Below are positions 1 to 8,418 of a stretch of DNA of 54,204 bases, piece after piece. Position 1 is the first letter of the stretch. Each line of letters begins with the position of its first letter. The notes under the pieces were generated by a model, which made no database searches, was not told where the DNA came from, and saw nothing but the letters and a program-made list of their open reading frames with translations. The DNA is from Ga0077555 sp031367895 (GTDB taxonomy: Bacteria; Pseudomonadota; Alphaproteobacteria; Rhizobiales; Hyphomicrobiaceae), in contig JANLQP010000141.1 in NCBI GenBank assembly GCA_031367895.1, positions 1 to 54,204 on the forward strand, given 5' to 3'. Position numbers and translations under genes: made by a program.

Positions 1-108
1 CTCGGGCTGATGCGGCGGCGGCCGGATACGGCCTACGTGAAAAAGCCGCAACTGCGGACGAGGGTCGAACGGTTGGAGCCTTTGGCACCGGCAGCACCGG
101 CAGAATGA
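1..108 (+). CDS. ftsW: FtsW, C-terminal tail only (partial)
   Basis: The first 35 codons are open from the window edge and end at a TGA that overlaps the murG start as ATGA. The visible tail, LGLMRRRPDTAYVKKPQLR, is a basic cytoplasmic tail like that of the SEDS-family septal glycan polymerase FtsW after its last membrane helix. Identity rests mainly on position: FtsW directly precedes MurG in the alphaproteobacterial division and cell-wall cluster. No catalytic part is visible. Confidence 0.7.
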   Translation, partial: LGLMRRRPDTAYVKKPQLRTRVERLEPLAPAAPAE

Positions 109-1256
109 ATTCCAATGGAGTGCCTGACGTGGCGGATGCACGATTGATTGGAAGCGTCATGCTGGCGGCAGGCGGCACCGGCGGGCATTTGTTCCCGGCG
201 TTCGCGCTTGCCGAGGAATTGGGCCGTCGCGGCATCGCCGTCGACCTCATCACGGACATGCGTGGCGACCGCTACGGCACCGGCTTTCCGGCGCGCAAGA
301 TCCATCAGGTGCCGTCGGCGACCCTCGGAGGACGCGATCCGCTGTCGGCGGCGAAGACGGCATTCACGCTGGCACGAGGCGTCAAGGCCGCTATCGGCGT
401 GATGGCAACCGTGAAGCCATCTGTCGTCGTCGGTTTCGGCGGCTACCCGACGTTCCCGCCGTTGATCGCTGCCCGCATGAAGGGCGTGCCCACCATGCTG
501 CACGAGCAGAACGCCGTGCTCGGGCGAGCCAATCGCATGCTCGGAAAGCGCGTGTCAGCAATTGCGACCTCATTCGAGAAGACCAAGCTGCTCGATGGGC
601 CGATGCAGGCGAAGGCGCGCTACACCGGCAACCCGGTGCGCGACATCGTGCGCAAGGCGGCGGTGACGCCCTATCCGGCTGCAACGATCACGTCCGAGTT
701 TCGATTGCTGGTGTTCGGCGGCAGCCAGGGTGCGCGGTTCTTCTCCGAAGCGATGCCGCCGGCGATAGCGCTGCTGCCGGCGGAGGTGCGGGCGCGGCTG
801 GTCGTGACACAGCAATGCCGGCCGGAGGACATCGACGCAGCGCGCGCGGCCTACGCGCAAAGCGGCGTGCGGGCCGAGCTTCAACCGTTCTTCATGAACT
901 TGCCGGAAATCATGGCAGCCTCGCACCTCGTCATCGGCCGCGCCGGCGCCTCGTCGGTTGCCGAGCTGACCGTCATCGGCCGGCCCGCGATCCTGGTGCC
1001 GCTGCCGCATGCGGTGGACAACGATCAGCTGAACAACGCCATCCGCCTGGCGGAGGCTGGCGCCGCCGTCTGCCTCGAGCAGAAGGACGCGACGCCGGAG
1101 CGCTTGAGTAAGGATATCTTTAACTGTATTGCCGATCCCGGCGCACTCGCCGACGCAGCCGCAGCCGCCCGCAGCCTCGGCCGTCCGGATGCAGTCGAGC
1201 GGCTTGCCGACCTTGTCGTCGCGTTGGGTACAGGTGATTGCCCCTCTCCCCGTTGA
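105..1256 (+). CDS. murG: MurG, UDP-GlcNAc:lipid I GlcNAc transferase
   Basis: Membrane-associated GT-B glycosyltransferase that adds GlcNAc to lipid I to form lipid II, the last cytoplasmic step of peptidoglycan precursor synthesis. The N-terminal glycine-rich loop GGTGGHLFPAFALAEEL, the second-domain loop FGGSQGARFFSEA and the donor-site segment GRAGASSVAEL are all present. Length 383 aa is normal. The ATG overlaps the upstream ftsW stop (ATGA), suggesting translational coupling. The stop codon lies in the left arm of a perfect hairpin (1248-1272) before murC. Confidence 0.97.
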   Translation: MNSNGVPDVADARLIGSVMLAAGGTGGHLFPAFALAEELGRRGIAVDLITDMRGDRYGTGFPARKIHQVPSATLGGRDPLSAAKTAFTLARGVKAAIGVMATVKPSVVVGFGGYPTFPPLIAARMKGVPTMLHEQNAVLGRANRMLGKRVSAIATSFEKTKLLDGPMQAKARYTGNPVRDIVRKAAVTPYPAATITSEFRLLVFGGSQGARFFSEAMPPAIALLPAEVRARLVVTQQCRPEDIDAARAAYAQSGVRAELQPFFMNLPEIMAASHLVIGRAGASSVAELTVIGRPAILVPLPHAVDNDQLNNAIRLAEAGAAVCLEQKDATPERLSKDIFNCIADPGALADAAAAARSLGRPDAVERLADLVVALGTGDCPSPR

Positions 1257-1272
1257 CTGCACTTCAACGGGG
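1248..1272. repeat. Palindromic hairpin element between murG and murC
   Basis: CCCCGTTGA and TCAACGGGG form a perfect 9-bp stem around the 7-nt loop CTGCACT. The left arm is preceded by CCCCTCT and contains the murG stop codon. A longer relative with the same loop core (TGCACT) lies at 20366-20406, so this looks like a small dispersed repeat family. There is no T-run, so it may moderate rather than end transcription into murC. Confidence 0.6.
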
Positions 1273-1299
1273 AATCGAAGCCCAAAGGAACCCCACGAC

Positions 1300-2718
1300 A
1301 TGCAGATGCCCGGCGAGCAAGGCGCGTTCCACATTCTCGGCATCGGTGGTATCGGCATGAGCGCGATCGCCGAGATCCTGCGCGCCAAGGGCTTCGTCGT
1401 CCAGGGCAGCGACCAGAAGGACAGCGCCAACGTCAAGCGGCTGCAGGCGAAGGGCATCCGCGTGCACGTCGGGCACAGGGCGGAGAACCTGGAGGGCGCA
1501 CGCTACGTCGTGATTTCTTCGGCGGTGAAGCCCGGCAATCCGGAACTGGACGCAGCGCGCGCCAAGGGGCTGCCGATCATCCGCCGCGCGGAAATTCTGG
1601 CCGAGCTGATGCGCCTCTATTCGTCGATCTCGGTCACCGGCACGCACGGCAAGACGACGACCACGTCGCTGATCGCGCACGTGCTGAAGGATACCGGCCT
1701 CGAGCCGACCGTGATCACAGGTGGCATCATCAACGATTGGGGCTCGAATGCGCGGCTCGGCGCCGGCCCATGGATGGTCGTTGAGGCCGACGAGTCGGAC
1801 GGCACGTTCATCAAGATCCCGACACAGATCGGCGTCGTCACCAACATCGACCCGGAGCATCTCGACTATTTCGGCAACGTCGAGACCATGCACAAGGCCT
1901 ACGAGGCGTTCTTCCGCAACATCCCGTTCTACGGGCTTGCCGTCACGTGCATCGACCACCCGGTGGCGCGCGACATGATCGAGCGGCTGGAGTTGCGCAA
2001 AGATGGGCGGCGGCTGCTCACTTACGGCACCGATCCGAGCGCCGACTTGCGCCTCGAGTCCGTGCGTCTGGACGGGCGCACTACGATATTCGACGCGACG
2101 CTTGGGTCGCGTGTACGCGGTGGCGCGCGCCGGATCGAAGGTTGGCGGGTGCCGATCGCCGGCCACCACAATGCGCTCAACGCGTTGGCGGCGATTGCCG
2201 TTTGTACCGAAACCGGGCTCCCCGACGACGGTATCCGCCAGTCGCTGATGCGGTTCACCGGCGTCAAGCGCCGCTTCCAGCCGACGGGAACGTGGAACGG
2301 GGTCGAAGTTTTCGACGACTACGGGCACCACCCGACCGAGATCGAAGCCGTATTGAAAGCCGCACGGGCCGGCGCGAAAGGCCGCGTTATCGCCGTTTGT
2401 GAGCCGCACCGCTACACGCGCGTGCGCGATCTCTTCGCCGAGTTCAGTCAATGTTTCCGCGACGCCGACAGCGTGATCGTGACGCCGCTCTATTCGGCGG
2501 GCGAGGCGCCAATCGACGGCATCAACCACAAGACGCTGGTCGATGCCATCATCAAGACCGGGCACAAGTCGGTGACAGCCGTTGCCAGCGAGCGCGAGTT
2601 GGCGCCGGCAATCCGTGGCCTCGCGAAGGCCGGCGACATGGTGCTCTGCTTCGGCGCCGGCAACTCGACGGAATGGGCACACGCTCTGCCGCAATGGCTC
2701 AACGAGGGCGCGGCATGA
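1300..2718 (+). CDS. murC: MurC, UDP-N-acetylmuramate--L-alanine ligase
   Basis: Cytoplasmic Mur ligase that joins L-alanine to UDP-MurNAc with ATP hydrolysis. Visible motifs are the N-terminal nucleotide-binding segment GIGGIGMSAIAEIL, the ATP loop GTHGKTTTTSLIAH, the central-domain VVEADESDGTF, and the C-terminal DYGHHPTEIEAVL and EPHRYTR. The reading frame is open further upstream, but the ATG at 1300 (MQMPGEQGAFHILG) gives the normal family start and a length of 472 aa. It overlaps murB by ATGA, so the two are almost certainly co-translated. Confidence 0.97.
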   Translation: MQMPGEQGAFHILGIGGIGMSAIAEILRAKGFVVQGSDQKDSANVKRLQAKGIRVHVGHRAENLEGARYVVISSAVKPGNPELDAARAKGLPIIRRAEILAELMRLYSSISVTGTHGKTTTTSLIAHVLKDTGLEPTVITGGIINDWGSNARLGAGPWMVVEADESDGTFIKIPTQIGVVTNIDPEHLDYFGNVETMHKAYEAFFRNIPFYGLAVTCIDHPVARDMIERLELRKDGRRLLTYGTDPSADLRLESVRLDGRTTIFDATLGSRVRGGARRIEGWRVPIAGHHNALNALAAIAVCTETGLPDDGIRQSLMRFTGVKRRFQPTGTWNGVEVFDDYGHHPTEIEAVLKAARAGAKGRVIAVCEPHRYTRVRDLFAEFSQCFRDADSVIVTPLYSAGEAPIDGINHKTLVDAIIKTGHKSVTAVASERELAPAIRGLAKAGDMVLCFGAGNSTEWAHALPQWLNEGAA

Positions 2719-3695
2719 GCACAGGAACCACGATCAAAGATCTCGCCGCCGAGCTGAAATCCGGCTTGCCCGATTTGCGCGGGCGGCTGATCGGCCAGGC
2801 GAGCCTCGCAGACATCACGTGGTTCCGCGTCGGCGGACCGGCGGAGGTCCTGTTCACGCCGGCGGACGAAGCAGATCTCGCGTATGTCCTGAAGCACATC
2901 CCACGCACGACGCCGGTGTTCGTGATCGGCCTCGGCTCGAACCTGCTGGTGCGCGATGGCGGCGTGCCGGGCGTCGTGATCCGGCTTGGGCGCGGTTTCG
3001 GCGAGATCAAGGCCGAGCCTGGACATCGGCTGCGCGTGGGCGCGGCCGTTCCGGACGTCAAGGTGGCGCGTGCGGCGGCAGATGCCGGCATCGCGGGTTT
3101 GGCGTTCTATCGCGGTATTCCGGGCTCGATCGGCGGCGCGCTGCGCATGAACGCCGGCGCACACGGCCGCGAAACGAAGGATTGCCTGATCGGCGCCCGC
3201 GCTGTGGACCGTCAGGGTATCAGTCACACGCTTTCGCTTGCCGGAATGGGCTTTACCTATCGCCATTGCGGCGTGCCGGACGACTGGATCTTTACCGAAG
3301 CGCTGTATGAGGGCGCGCCTGCCGAGACGGCGACAATTCTGCAAGAGATGAACGAGGTCGCCGACTACCGCGAGAAGCATCAGCCGATCAAGGAACGCAC
3401 CGGCGGCTCGACCTTCAAGAACCCGCCCGGCAACAGTGCTTGGAAGCTGGTCGATGCGGCCGGCATGCGCGGCTATCGCGTCGGCGGCGCCAAGGTGTCA
3501 GACATGCACTGCAACTTCCTGATCAACGACCAGGGCGCTAGCGGCGAAGACGTCGAGCGCTTGGGTGAGACTGTGCGCGCACGGGTGAAGGCCACGTCCG
3601 GGGTGACGCTCGAGTGGGAGATCATCCGGCTCGGACGGGCAAAGGATGGCCAGCCGGTGGGCGAGGCATTGGCGAATGCGGAAGAGAACAAATAG
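2715..3695 (+). CDS. murB: MurB, UDP-N-acetylenolpyruvoylglucosamine reductase
   Basis: FAD-dependent reductase that turns the enolpyruvyl product of MurA into UDP-MurNAc using NADPH. Motifs seen: WFRVGGPAEVLF near the N-terminus, GLGSNLLVRDGG of the FAD domain, YRGIPGSIGGALRMNAGAHG, and GGSTFKNP with the proton-donor Ser. Length 326 aa. Its ATG overlaps the murC stop. It is the last recognisable gene of the cell-wall cluster here; 175 bp without a gene separate it from an unrelated lyase-like gene. Confidence 0.97.
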   Translation: MSTGTTIKDLAAELKSGLPDLRGRLIGQASLADITWFRVGGPAEVLFTPADEADLAYVLKHIPRTTPVFVIGLGSNLLVRDGGVPGVVIRLGRGFGEIKAEPGHRLRVGAAVPDVKVARAAADAGIAGLAFYRGIPGSIGGALRMNAGAHGRETKDCLIGARAVDRQGISHTLSLAGMGFTYRHCGVPDDWIFTEALYEGAPAETATILQEMNEVADYREKHQPIKERTGGSTFKNPPGNSAWKLVDAAGMRGYRVGGAKVSDMHCNFLINDQGASGEDVERLGETVRARVKATSGVTLEWEIIRLGRAKDGQPVGEALANAEENK

Positions 3696-3870
3696 ATCAA
3701 AATCCAAAGATTCTGACGCGCCAGCGCCGTGACGGGACACGTCCAATCGGCCCGTAGTTCCCTCATTCCCCGGTCACATGCGCGAGCACCGCTTGCCCGC
3801 GCCCCGCCGGCGGGTGACAACTATCGCCTTGGCGCGTCGGACGTGATCGTGCCGCCTGAGGAGACGCCCC

Positions 3871-5382
3871 ATGGCCAACGACGCCCCCGTCCAGTTGCGC
3901 GAGCGCGTGAAGGAACCGCCGGCGCAGGCATTGGTCGACGCCTATTACGTCCCAGCCGTCGCCAACAGCATCAAGTTTGTTTTCTTGGCCGAGATGCGCA
4001 TTCACTTGGCGCACGCGTTGATGCTCGCCGAACAGGGCATCGTCAAACGCGCCGACATTGCGGCCATCCTGTCCGTCGTGCTCGATCTCGAAGCTAAAGG
4101 CGCGGGCTTGTTGTCAATCGATTACAGCCAGGAAGATCTCTACTCCTACGTCGAGCGCTACATTGTGAAGGCGCTCGGCCCTGACGTCGGAGGGCGTCTG
4201 CATACGGCGCGAAGCCGCAACGATCTGAACGTCACGTCGTGGCGCCTCGCACTACGCGACCGGCTGATCGCCGCGCTCGACGATCTCAACCAGCTGCGCG
4301 CCGTGGTCATGCTGCTGGCCGACCGCTACGCCGAGACGGTCATGCCCGGCTATACGCACACACAGCACGCGCAACCGATCTCGCTCGGCTACTATCTGCT
4401 CTCCGCCGGAGACGTACTGGCGCGCGATTTCAAGCGGCTTTCAGGCGCGCTGGCGCATGCGGACTTGTCGCCGCTCGGCGCCGGTGCATTGACCACGACC
4501 GGCTTTCCGATCGACCGCGAGAGCGTCGCCGGCAGGCTCGGCTTCTCCGGCCTCGTCGAGAGTGCCTACGACGCCGTTGCCAGCCGTGACGATGTGCACG
4601 AGACAGCCGCCGCGCTTGCCGTGCTGATGACTGGGTTATCGCGGGTCGCGGCCGATCTGCAGAGCTGGAACACTGCCGAGTACGGCTTCATCGAACTGGC
4701 GGACGCCTATTCGAGTGTGTCGAGTATCATGCCGCAAAAGAAGAACCCGCAGGCGCTGGAATTCACCAAGGCTGCCGCCGGTGTCGTGACCGGGGCATTG
4801 ACAACCGTGCTCGCCGCATCGAAGAACACGTCCTACAGCGACGTCAACGACGGCGTCTCGGCGATCAACGTGCCGGTGCTCGAAGCGCTCGACCGTACAC
4901 GCGCAACACTGGCGGTGATGCGCGGCGTGCTCGAGACGATGACGGTGAAGCCCGAACGCATGGCGAAGGCGGCGGCGGATGGCTATGGCACCGCAACCGA
5001 GCTTGCCGACGTCATCGTCCGCGAGACGGGCATGTCGTTTCGCATGGCGCACAACATCGTCGGCCGCGTCGTGCGTGAGGCAATTGCGGCAGGTCGCATG
5101 GCGCCTGAGATCACGACAACCGATCTCGATCAGGCGGGCGTCGCGCTCTTCGGCAAGGCGCTCGGCATCAGTGCAGCCGCGGTACGGCGCGCACTTGATC
5201 CGGCCGAGAACCTGAGGAGCCGCACGGTCACCGGCGGGCCAGCGCCAAGCGAAATCGCACGCATGCTGGGCAAGCGTCAGCAGGCGCTGCAGTCCGACAT
5301 GAAAGCTGTTGCGGCGACGCGGGCGCGGGTTGCGCGCGCCGAGCAAGAATTGCGTGGCTCGGTCGCAGCATTCGAGGTGTGA
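3871..5382 (+). CDS. Argininosuccinate lyase-like protein (ArgH paralogue)
   Basis: Member of the fumarase/aspartase/ASL superfamily. It carries LHTARSRND, GYTHTQHAQPISLGYYLLS and the mobile signature loop SSIMPQKKNPQ with the catalytic Ser, so a beta-elimination lyase activity is likely. Two things suggest a divergent paralogue rather than the housekeeping arginine enzyme: 503 aa against about 460 usual, and RSRNDL where ArgH normally has RSRNDQ. GAGGAG lies 9 nt upstream of the ATG. It sits alone after murB, where ddl/ftsQ would be expected. The substrate cannot be told from sequence; a true ArgH role is possible. Confidence 0.75.
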   Translation: MANDAPVQLRERVKEPPAQALVDAYYVPAVANSIKFVFLAEMRIHLAHALMLAEQGIVKRADIAAILSVVLDLEAKGAGLLSIDYSQEDLYSYVERYIVKALGPDVGGRLHTARSRNDLNVTSWRLALRDRLIAALDDLNQLRAVVMLLADRYAETVMPGYTHTQHAQPISLGYYLLSAGDVLARDFKRLSGALAHADLSPLGAGALTTTGFPIDRESVAGRLGFSGLVESAYDAVASRDDVHETAAALAVLMTGLSRVAADLQSWNTAEYGFIELADAYSSVSSIMPQKKNPQALEFTKAAAGVVTGALTTVLAASKNTSYSDVNDGVSAINVPVLEALDRTRATLAVMRGVLETMTVKPERMAKAAADGYGTATELADVIVRETGMSFRMAHNIVGRVVREAIAAGRMAPEITTTDLDQAGVALFGKALGISAAAVRRALDPAENLRSRTVTGGPAPSEIARMLGKRQQALQSDMKAVAATRARVARAEQELRGSVAAFEV

Positions 5383-5590
5383 GGTCATCGCTGTAACTAT
5401 TGGCTGCGCCAGCGGCGGCGTCGCAAGCGAAATAATGTGCGCAACTGAGTAGATTCCGACTCTTATTCCGGTGCTGTTGAATCCTTATTTCCGGCTTGCC
5501 GCGAGCTGCCGGCCAACGCCCTGTTGGTCGTCGGAACAGCCTGCTTCGCCTCGTCGAGGACTCGCGGATTCACCTGATGGAGTAAGACAA

Positions 5591-5860
5591 ATGAAGATCC
5601 TGAAGCTTGCTAGCCTCGGTCTGCTGCTCTCCAGCGGAACGGTGTTTGCGCAATCCCCGGTGCAGCCGAATACCAGCGGCCCGCCAGGTTTTCCCAATAC
5701 CACAAATGGCGCTTCGATGGTCGGCGCACCGAAGAACGGTGAGCAGAGCACGATGCCAACGCCGGCCCAGTGCACCGCCGGGTATCAGCAGGGAATGACA
5801 TGGACGCGCGATGAATTCACGCGGGCGTGTGCGCAGATCAACGGTGCCATAAATAAGTGA
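5591..5860 (+). CDS. Small secreted protein of unknown function
   Basis: An 89-aa product starting at the ATG at 5591, preceded by ATGGAG. The first about 21 residues form a clean signal peptide (MKILKLASLGLLLSSGTVFAQ, cleavage after FA). The mature part is Pro/Gly/Asn/Ser-rich, then ends with a region having two Cys (AQCTAGYQQGM and TRACAQING) that could form one disulfide. An upstream in-frame extension to 5471 is open but would bury the signal peptide. No family was recognised. A strong hairpin follows 27 bp after the stop. Confidence 0.6.
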   Translation: MKILKLASLGLLLSSGTVFAQSPVQPNTSGPPGFPNTTNGASMVGAPKNGEQSTMPTPAQCTAGYQQGMTWTRDEFTRACAQINGAINK

Positions 5861-5887
5861 TCGGCGTTTGATCATCGCCAACGAGCG

Positions 5888-5911
5888 ATGGCTGCCCGCT
5901 TGGGCAGTCAT
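5888..5911. terminator. Hairpin between convergent genes
   Basis: ATGGCTGCCC and GGGCAGTCAT pair over 10 bp (one G-U) around GCTT. It lies between the small secreted protein (+) and the TauE/SafE gene (-), where a two-way terminator would be expected. No T-run follows on the plus strand. Confidence 0.5.
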
Positions 5912-5969
5912 CCCGGCACCGTGTGCATGTCTGTAGTCGACGATAGAAGCGCACAGTCAAAAGGCATTT

Positions 5970-6800
5970 TTACCGGACCAAACTCATAATGTGTCGCATG
6001 ACGACGCAACCCATGAATATCGCAAATGCAATCTCGAGCTTGCGCTTCGGCCAACCGTGCGCGACGCGGGCGCCGATCGGTGCACCGAGGAGGCCTGTCG
6101 GTATCACCAGCCCGGCGCCGATCAGGCTGACGTAGCCAAGCGATCCTGCGGGCAACAGCGGCTTCCCCCAACCAGCCCATGCGAACCCGATCATCGCCGG
6201 AATTGCGATCAGCGGCCCAAACGCCGACGACGTGCCGACCGCCTGATGCAATGTGCGGCCGTAGAGCGTCATCAGCAGCGTGATATAGGCGCCGCCGCCA
6301 ACGCTCATCAGCGCCGAGATGCAACCGACGAACGTCGCGTAGACCTCGACCAGCCAGCTCTTCGGAATCGCATCGCCGAGCCGCCAGTCGTCCCGGCCGA
6401 GCCCCATCCGCAGCGCGAGAAACGAGCCCATGCTGATCCAGACCCACTTCAGGAAGTCGCCGCTGGTCCGGCTGGCGATCATGACACCACCGATGACGCC
6501 GAGCACGATTGCCGGTGCCAGGCGGCGCACCAGCTCCATGTCGACGGTGCCGCGCGCGCGATGAGCCGAGAACGAGCGAAACGTCGTCGGCGCCAGTACG
6601 GCCAGCGCGGTACCGGTCGCCAGGTGCATGCGCACAGCCGGATCGACACCAATCGCCGAGAACGCCTCGTAGAGCGCGATCACGACAACCGCGCCGCCGC
6701 CGATGCCGAAGAGGCCAGCGAGAAATCCGGAGAAAAATCCGACGCCAGCGAGGGCCAACGCAAACGGCAGTGCCGTTTGCCAGTCGATGAGTTCTGTCAT
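5970..6800 (-). CDS. TSUP-family (TauE/SafE) membrane exporter
   Basis: 276-aa polytopic inner-membrane protein of the TauE/SafE (TSUP) family, whose members move sulfite, sulfoacetate or related organosulfur anions. The N-terminal half shows the family's first motif, GFFSGFLAGLFGIGGGAVVV, and the repeat-related second motif LMSVGGGAYITLLM lies about halfway. Several hydrophobic segments alternate with short loops. The stop of dusA's partner frame is separate; the ATG at 6800 is 11 bp downstream of the dusA stop on the same strand, so it is probably co-transcribed with dusA. Substrate unknown. Confidence 0.88.
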   Translation of the reverse strand: MTELIDWQTALPFALALAGVGFFSGFLAGLFGIGGGAVVVIALYEAFSAIGVDPAVRMHLATGTALAVLAPTTFRSFSAHRARGTVDMELVRRLAPAIVLGVIGGVMIASRTSGDFLKWVWISMGSFLALRMGLGRDDWRLGDAIPKSWLVEVYATFVGCISALMSVGGGAYITLLMTLYGRTLHQAVGTSSAFGPLIAIPAMIGFAWAGWGKPLLPAGSLGYVSLIGAGLVIPTGLLGAPIGARVAHGWPKRKLEIAFAIFMGCVVMRHIMSLVR

Positions 6801-6811
6801 GAAGCCTATTC

Positions 6812-7828
6812 TTACTCCACCGCTGCGGCAGCGGCTGGGGCGGTGTCCGGCAGCCCCCGCTTGCTGATCAGCGCCAAGGCCTCGGCCAGAAGCTCGGCGC
6901 CGGCACCTTCCCGCACGGCCTTCTCGCTGAGCAGCCGCCGGAACGCCCGCGCCCCCGGCTCGCCGTGATAGAGCCCGAGGATGTGTCGCGCAATGTTGTT
7001 GAGGCGCCGGCCCTGTGCGACATGGCGTTCTGTGTAGGGGATCAGCGCTTCAAGAACCTCGCCGCGAGTCGGCACCGGTCGCGTGCTGCCGAAGACGCGT
7101 TGATCGACCTCGGCCAGGATGTACGGAGTCTGGTAGGCCGCGCGGCCGAGCATGACGCCGTCGACGCTGGTGAGCTGATCCCGAGCATGGCTAAGTGTCG
7201 CGATGCCGCCATTGATCGCGATCTCCAGCTCTGGATGGGCCGCCTTCAGCCGATAGACGCGTGCGTAGTCGAGCGGCGGGATCTCGCGGTTTTCCTTCGG
7301 CGACAAGCCCTTCAGCCATGCTTTGCGCGCGTGCACGATGAATGTCCGGCAACCGGCAGCGGCAACCGTCGCGATGAAGCGCTCGAAATCGGCCTCGCTG
7401 TCCTGGTCGTCGATGCCGATGCGGCACTTGACGGTCACGGGCACTCGCACGGCATTCCGCATGGCAACGACGCAATCGGCGACAAGTTGCGGCTCGCCCA
7501 TCAGGCAGGCGCCGAAGCGGCCCTCCTGCACGCGGTCAGACGGGCAGCCGACGTTGAGATTGATCTCGTCGTAGCCGTAACCTTCGCCGATCCGCGCGGC
7601 CTCGGCGAGTTTCGCCGGATCGCTGCCACCCAACTGCAACGCCACAGGATGTTCTGCAGGCGAGAACGCCAGCAGCTGGTCGCGCTTGCCGTGCAGGATC
7701 GCCTCGGCCGTCACCATCTCGGTGTAGAGCAGTGCACGCTGCGTGAGCAGGCGATGGAAGAACCGGCAATGCCGGTCCGTCCAATCCATCATGGGGGCAA
7801 CGGAGAATTTAGAGGCTTGTTTCTGCAT
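6812..7828 (-). CDS. dusA: DusA, tRNA-dihydrouridine(20/20a) synthase
   Basis: FMN-dependent reductase that makes dihydrouridine at positions 20/20a of the tRNA D-loop. The N-terminal SVAPMMDWTDRHCRFFHRLL is diagnostic of the DusA subgroup. The catalytic Cys95 is in NLNVGCPSDRVQEGRFGACL, and HARKAWLKGLSPKENR is also typical. The ATG at 7828 (MQKQASKFSV) is preferred over an upstream frame extension to 7909, which lacks homology-like sequence. The 5' end of dusA is a known integration site for some phages and islands, but no integrase is present here. Confidence 0.95.
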   Translation of the reverse strand: MQKQASKFSVAPMMDWTDRHCRFFHRLLTQRALLYTEMVTAEAILHGKRDQLLAFSPAEHPVALQLGGSDPAKLAEAARIGEGYGYDEINLNVGCPSDRVQEGRFGACLMGEPQLVADCVVAMRNAVRVPVTVKCRIGIDDQDSEADFERFIATVAAAGCRTFIVHARKAWLKGLSPKENREIPPLDYARVYRLKAAHPELEIAINGGIATLSHARDQLTSVDGVMLGRAAYQTPYILAEVDQRVFGSTRPVPTRGEVLEALIPYTERHVAQGRRLNNIARHILGLYHGEPGARAFRRLLSEKAVREGAGAELLAEALALISKRGLPDTAPAAAAAVE

Positions 7829-8369
7829 CGTTTTTTTTACATAGAAGCAATGGGACAAGGGAAGAACATGCGCACGCCTGCACACACCGGTTGCACGAAT
7901 TCGCACCAATACGCAGCAGCAGTGTGCACGAATTGTGCCCGAAACCGTCCGACCTGTTCCGCCCGCGCGACGGCATCGGTAAGACGCGCCTCAGTCATAT
8001 CACCCGGGACTTTCTGGTCCAGTTCGCCAAGCGTCGCGCCAGGGAAGGGTGCGGGCCGGCCGGTTACCATCGGCATGGATATCAGTTTCGCATGCCAGGA
8101 AGCGGCGCAGACATTTTCCGCGGGCACGACAACTTGCATGGCGCAACCGACATCGGCGTCGATACATTCACATGCCCATTCTGTGGTCCCAGCGAAGGGG
8201 AACTTTTTGCGCAGCTGGACGTTCTAGTGAAAGTGGTCGCGTGTCAATCGGACGGGATGGTAACGAACAACGAAGTGATTTTTCCGATTTCTCACTTCGG
8301 CCAACGCAATGGCAGTCGAGGTTCATAACCGTCCGCGATCACGTCTTCGGAGAACCAGGAGCAATTATC
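7829..8369. other. Gene-poor stretch between dusA and ku
   Basis: About 540 bp with no gene I can support. Overlapping frames are open on both strands (for example 7891-8328 on + and 7837-8139 on -), but none has a good ribosome site together with recognisable sequence. A T-rich run (TTTTTTTT at 7831-7838) lies at the dusA 5' side. A palindrome at 8271-8299 is the only clear structure. The stretch probably holds the divergent promoters of dusA and ku. Confidence 0.5.
8271..8299. promoter_or_regulatory. Inverted repeat upstream of ku
   Basis: CGAAGTGA and TCACTTCG form a perfect 8-bp inverted repeat separated by 13 nt of T-rich sequence, about 120 bp before the ku start. It could be an operator for a dimeric regulator or an RNA hairpin. 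No regulator was identified. Confidence 0.35.
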
Positions 8370-8414
8370 ATGACCAAAATCGGGTGCTGTCTCGACGCCA
8401 CCCGCGAGGTGTAG
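8370..8414 (+). CDS. Possible 14-codon leader ORF before ku
   Basis: ATG at 8370 is preceded by AGGAG at a good distance and encodes MTKIGCCLDATREV before TAG, 4 nt upstream of the ku ATG. The GAGGTG at its 3' end would serve as the ku ribosome site, so translation of the leader could affect ku initiation. It may equally be chance. Confidence 0.3.
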   Translation: MTKIGCCLDATREV

Positions 8415-8418
8415 CGTA

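Noticed and set aside
1264..2694. Long minus-strand ORF opposite murC
   Set aside because: Antisense shadow of murC with no protein-like features.
7837..8328. Candidate small genes between dusA and ku on both strands
   Set aside because: No ribosome site plus recognisable sequence; the two frames exclude each other.
6812..8369. dusA 5' end as an attachment site for an integrated island
   Set aside because: No integrase, no repeat of the dusA 5' end, and neighbouring genes look chromosomal.
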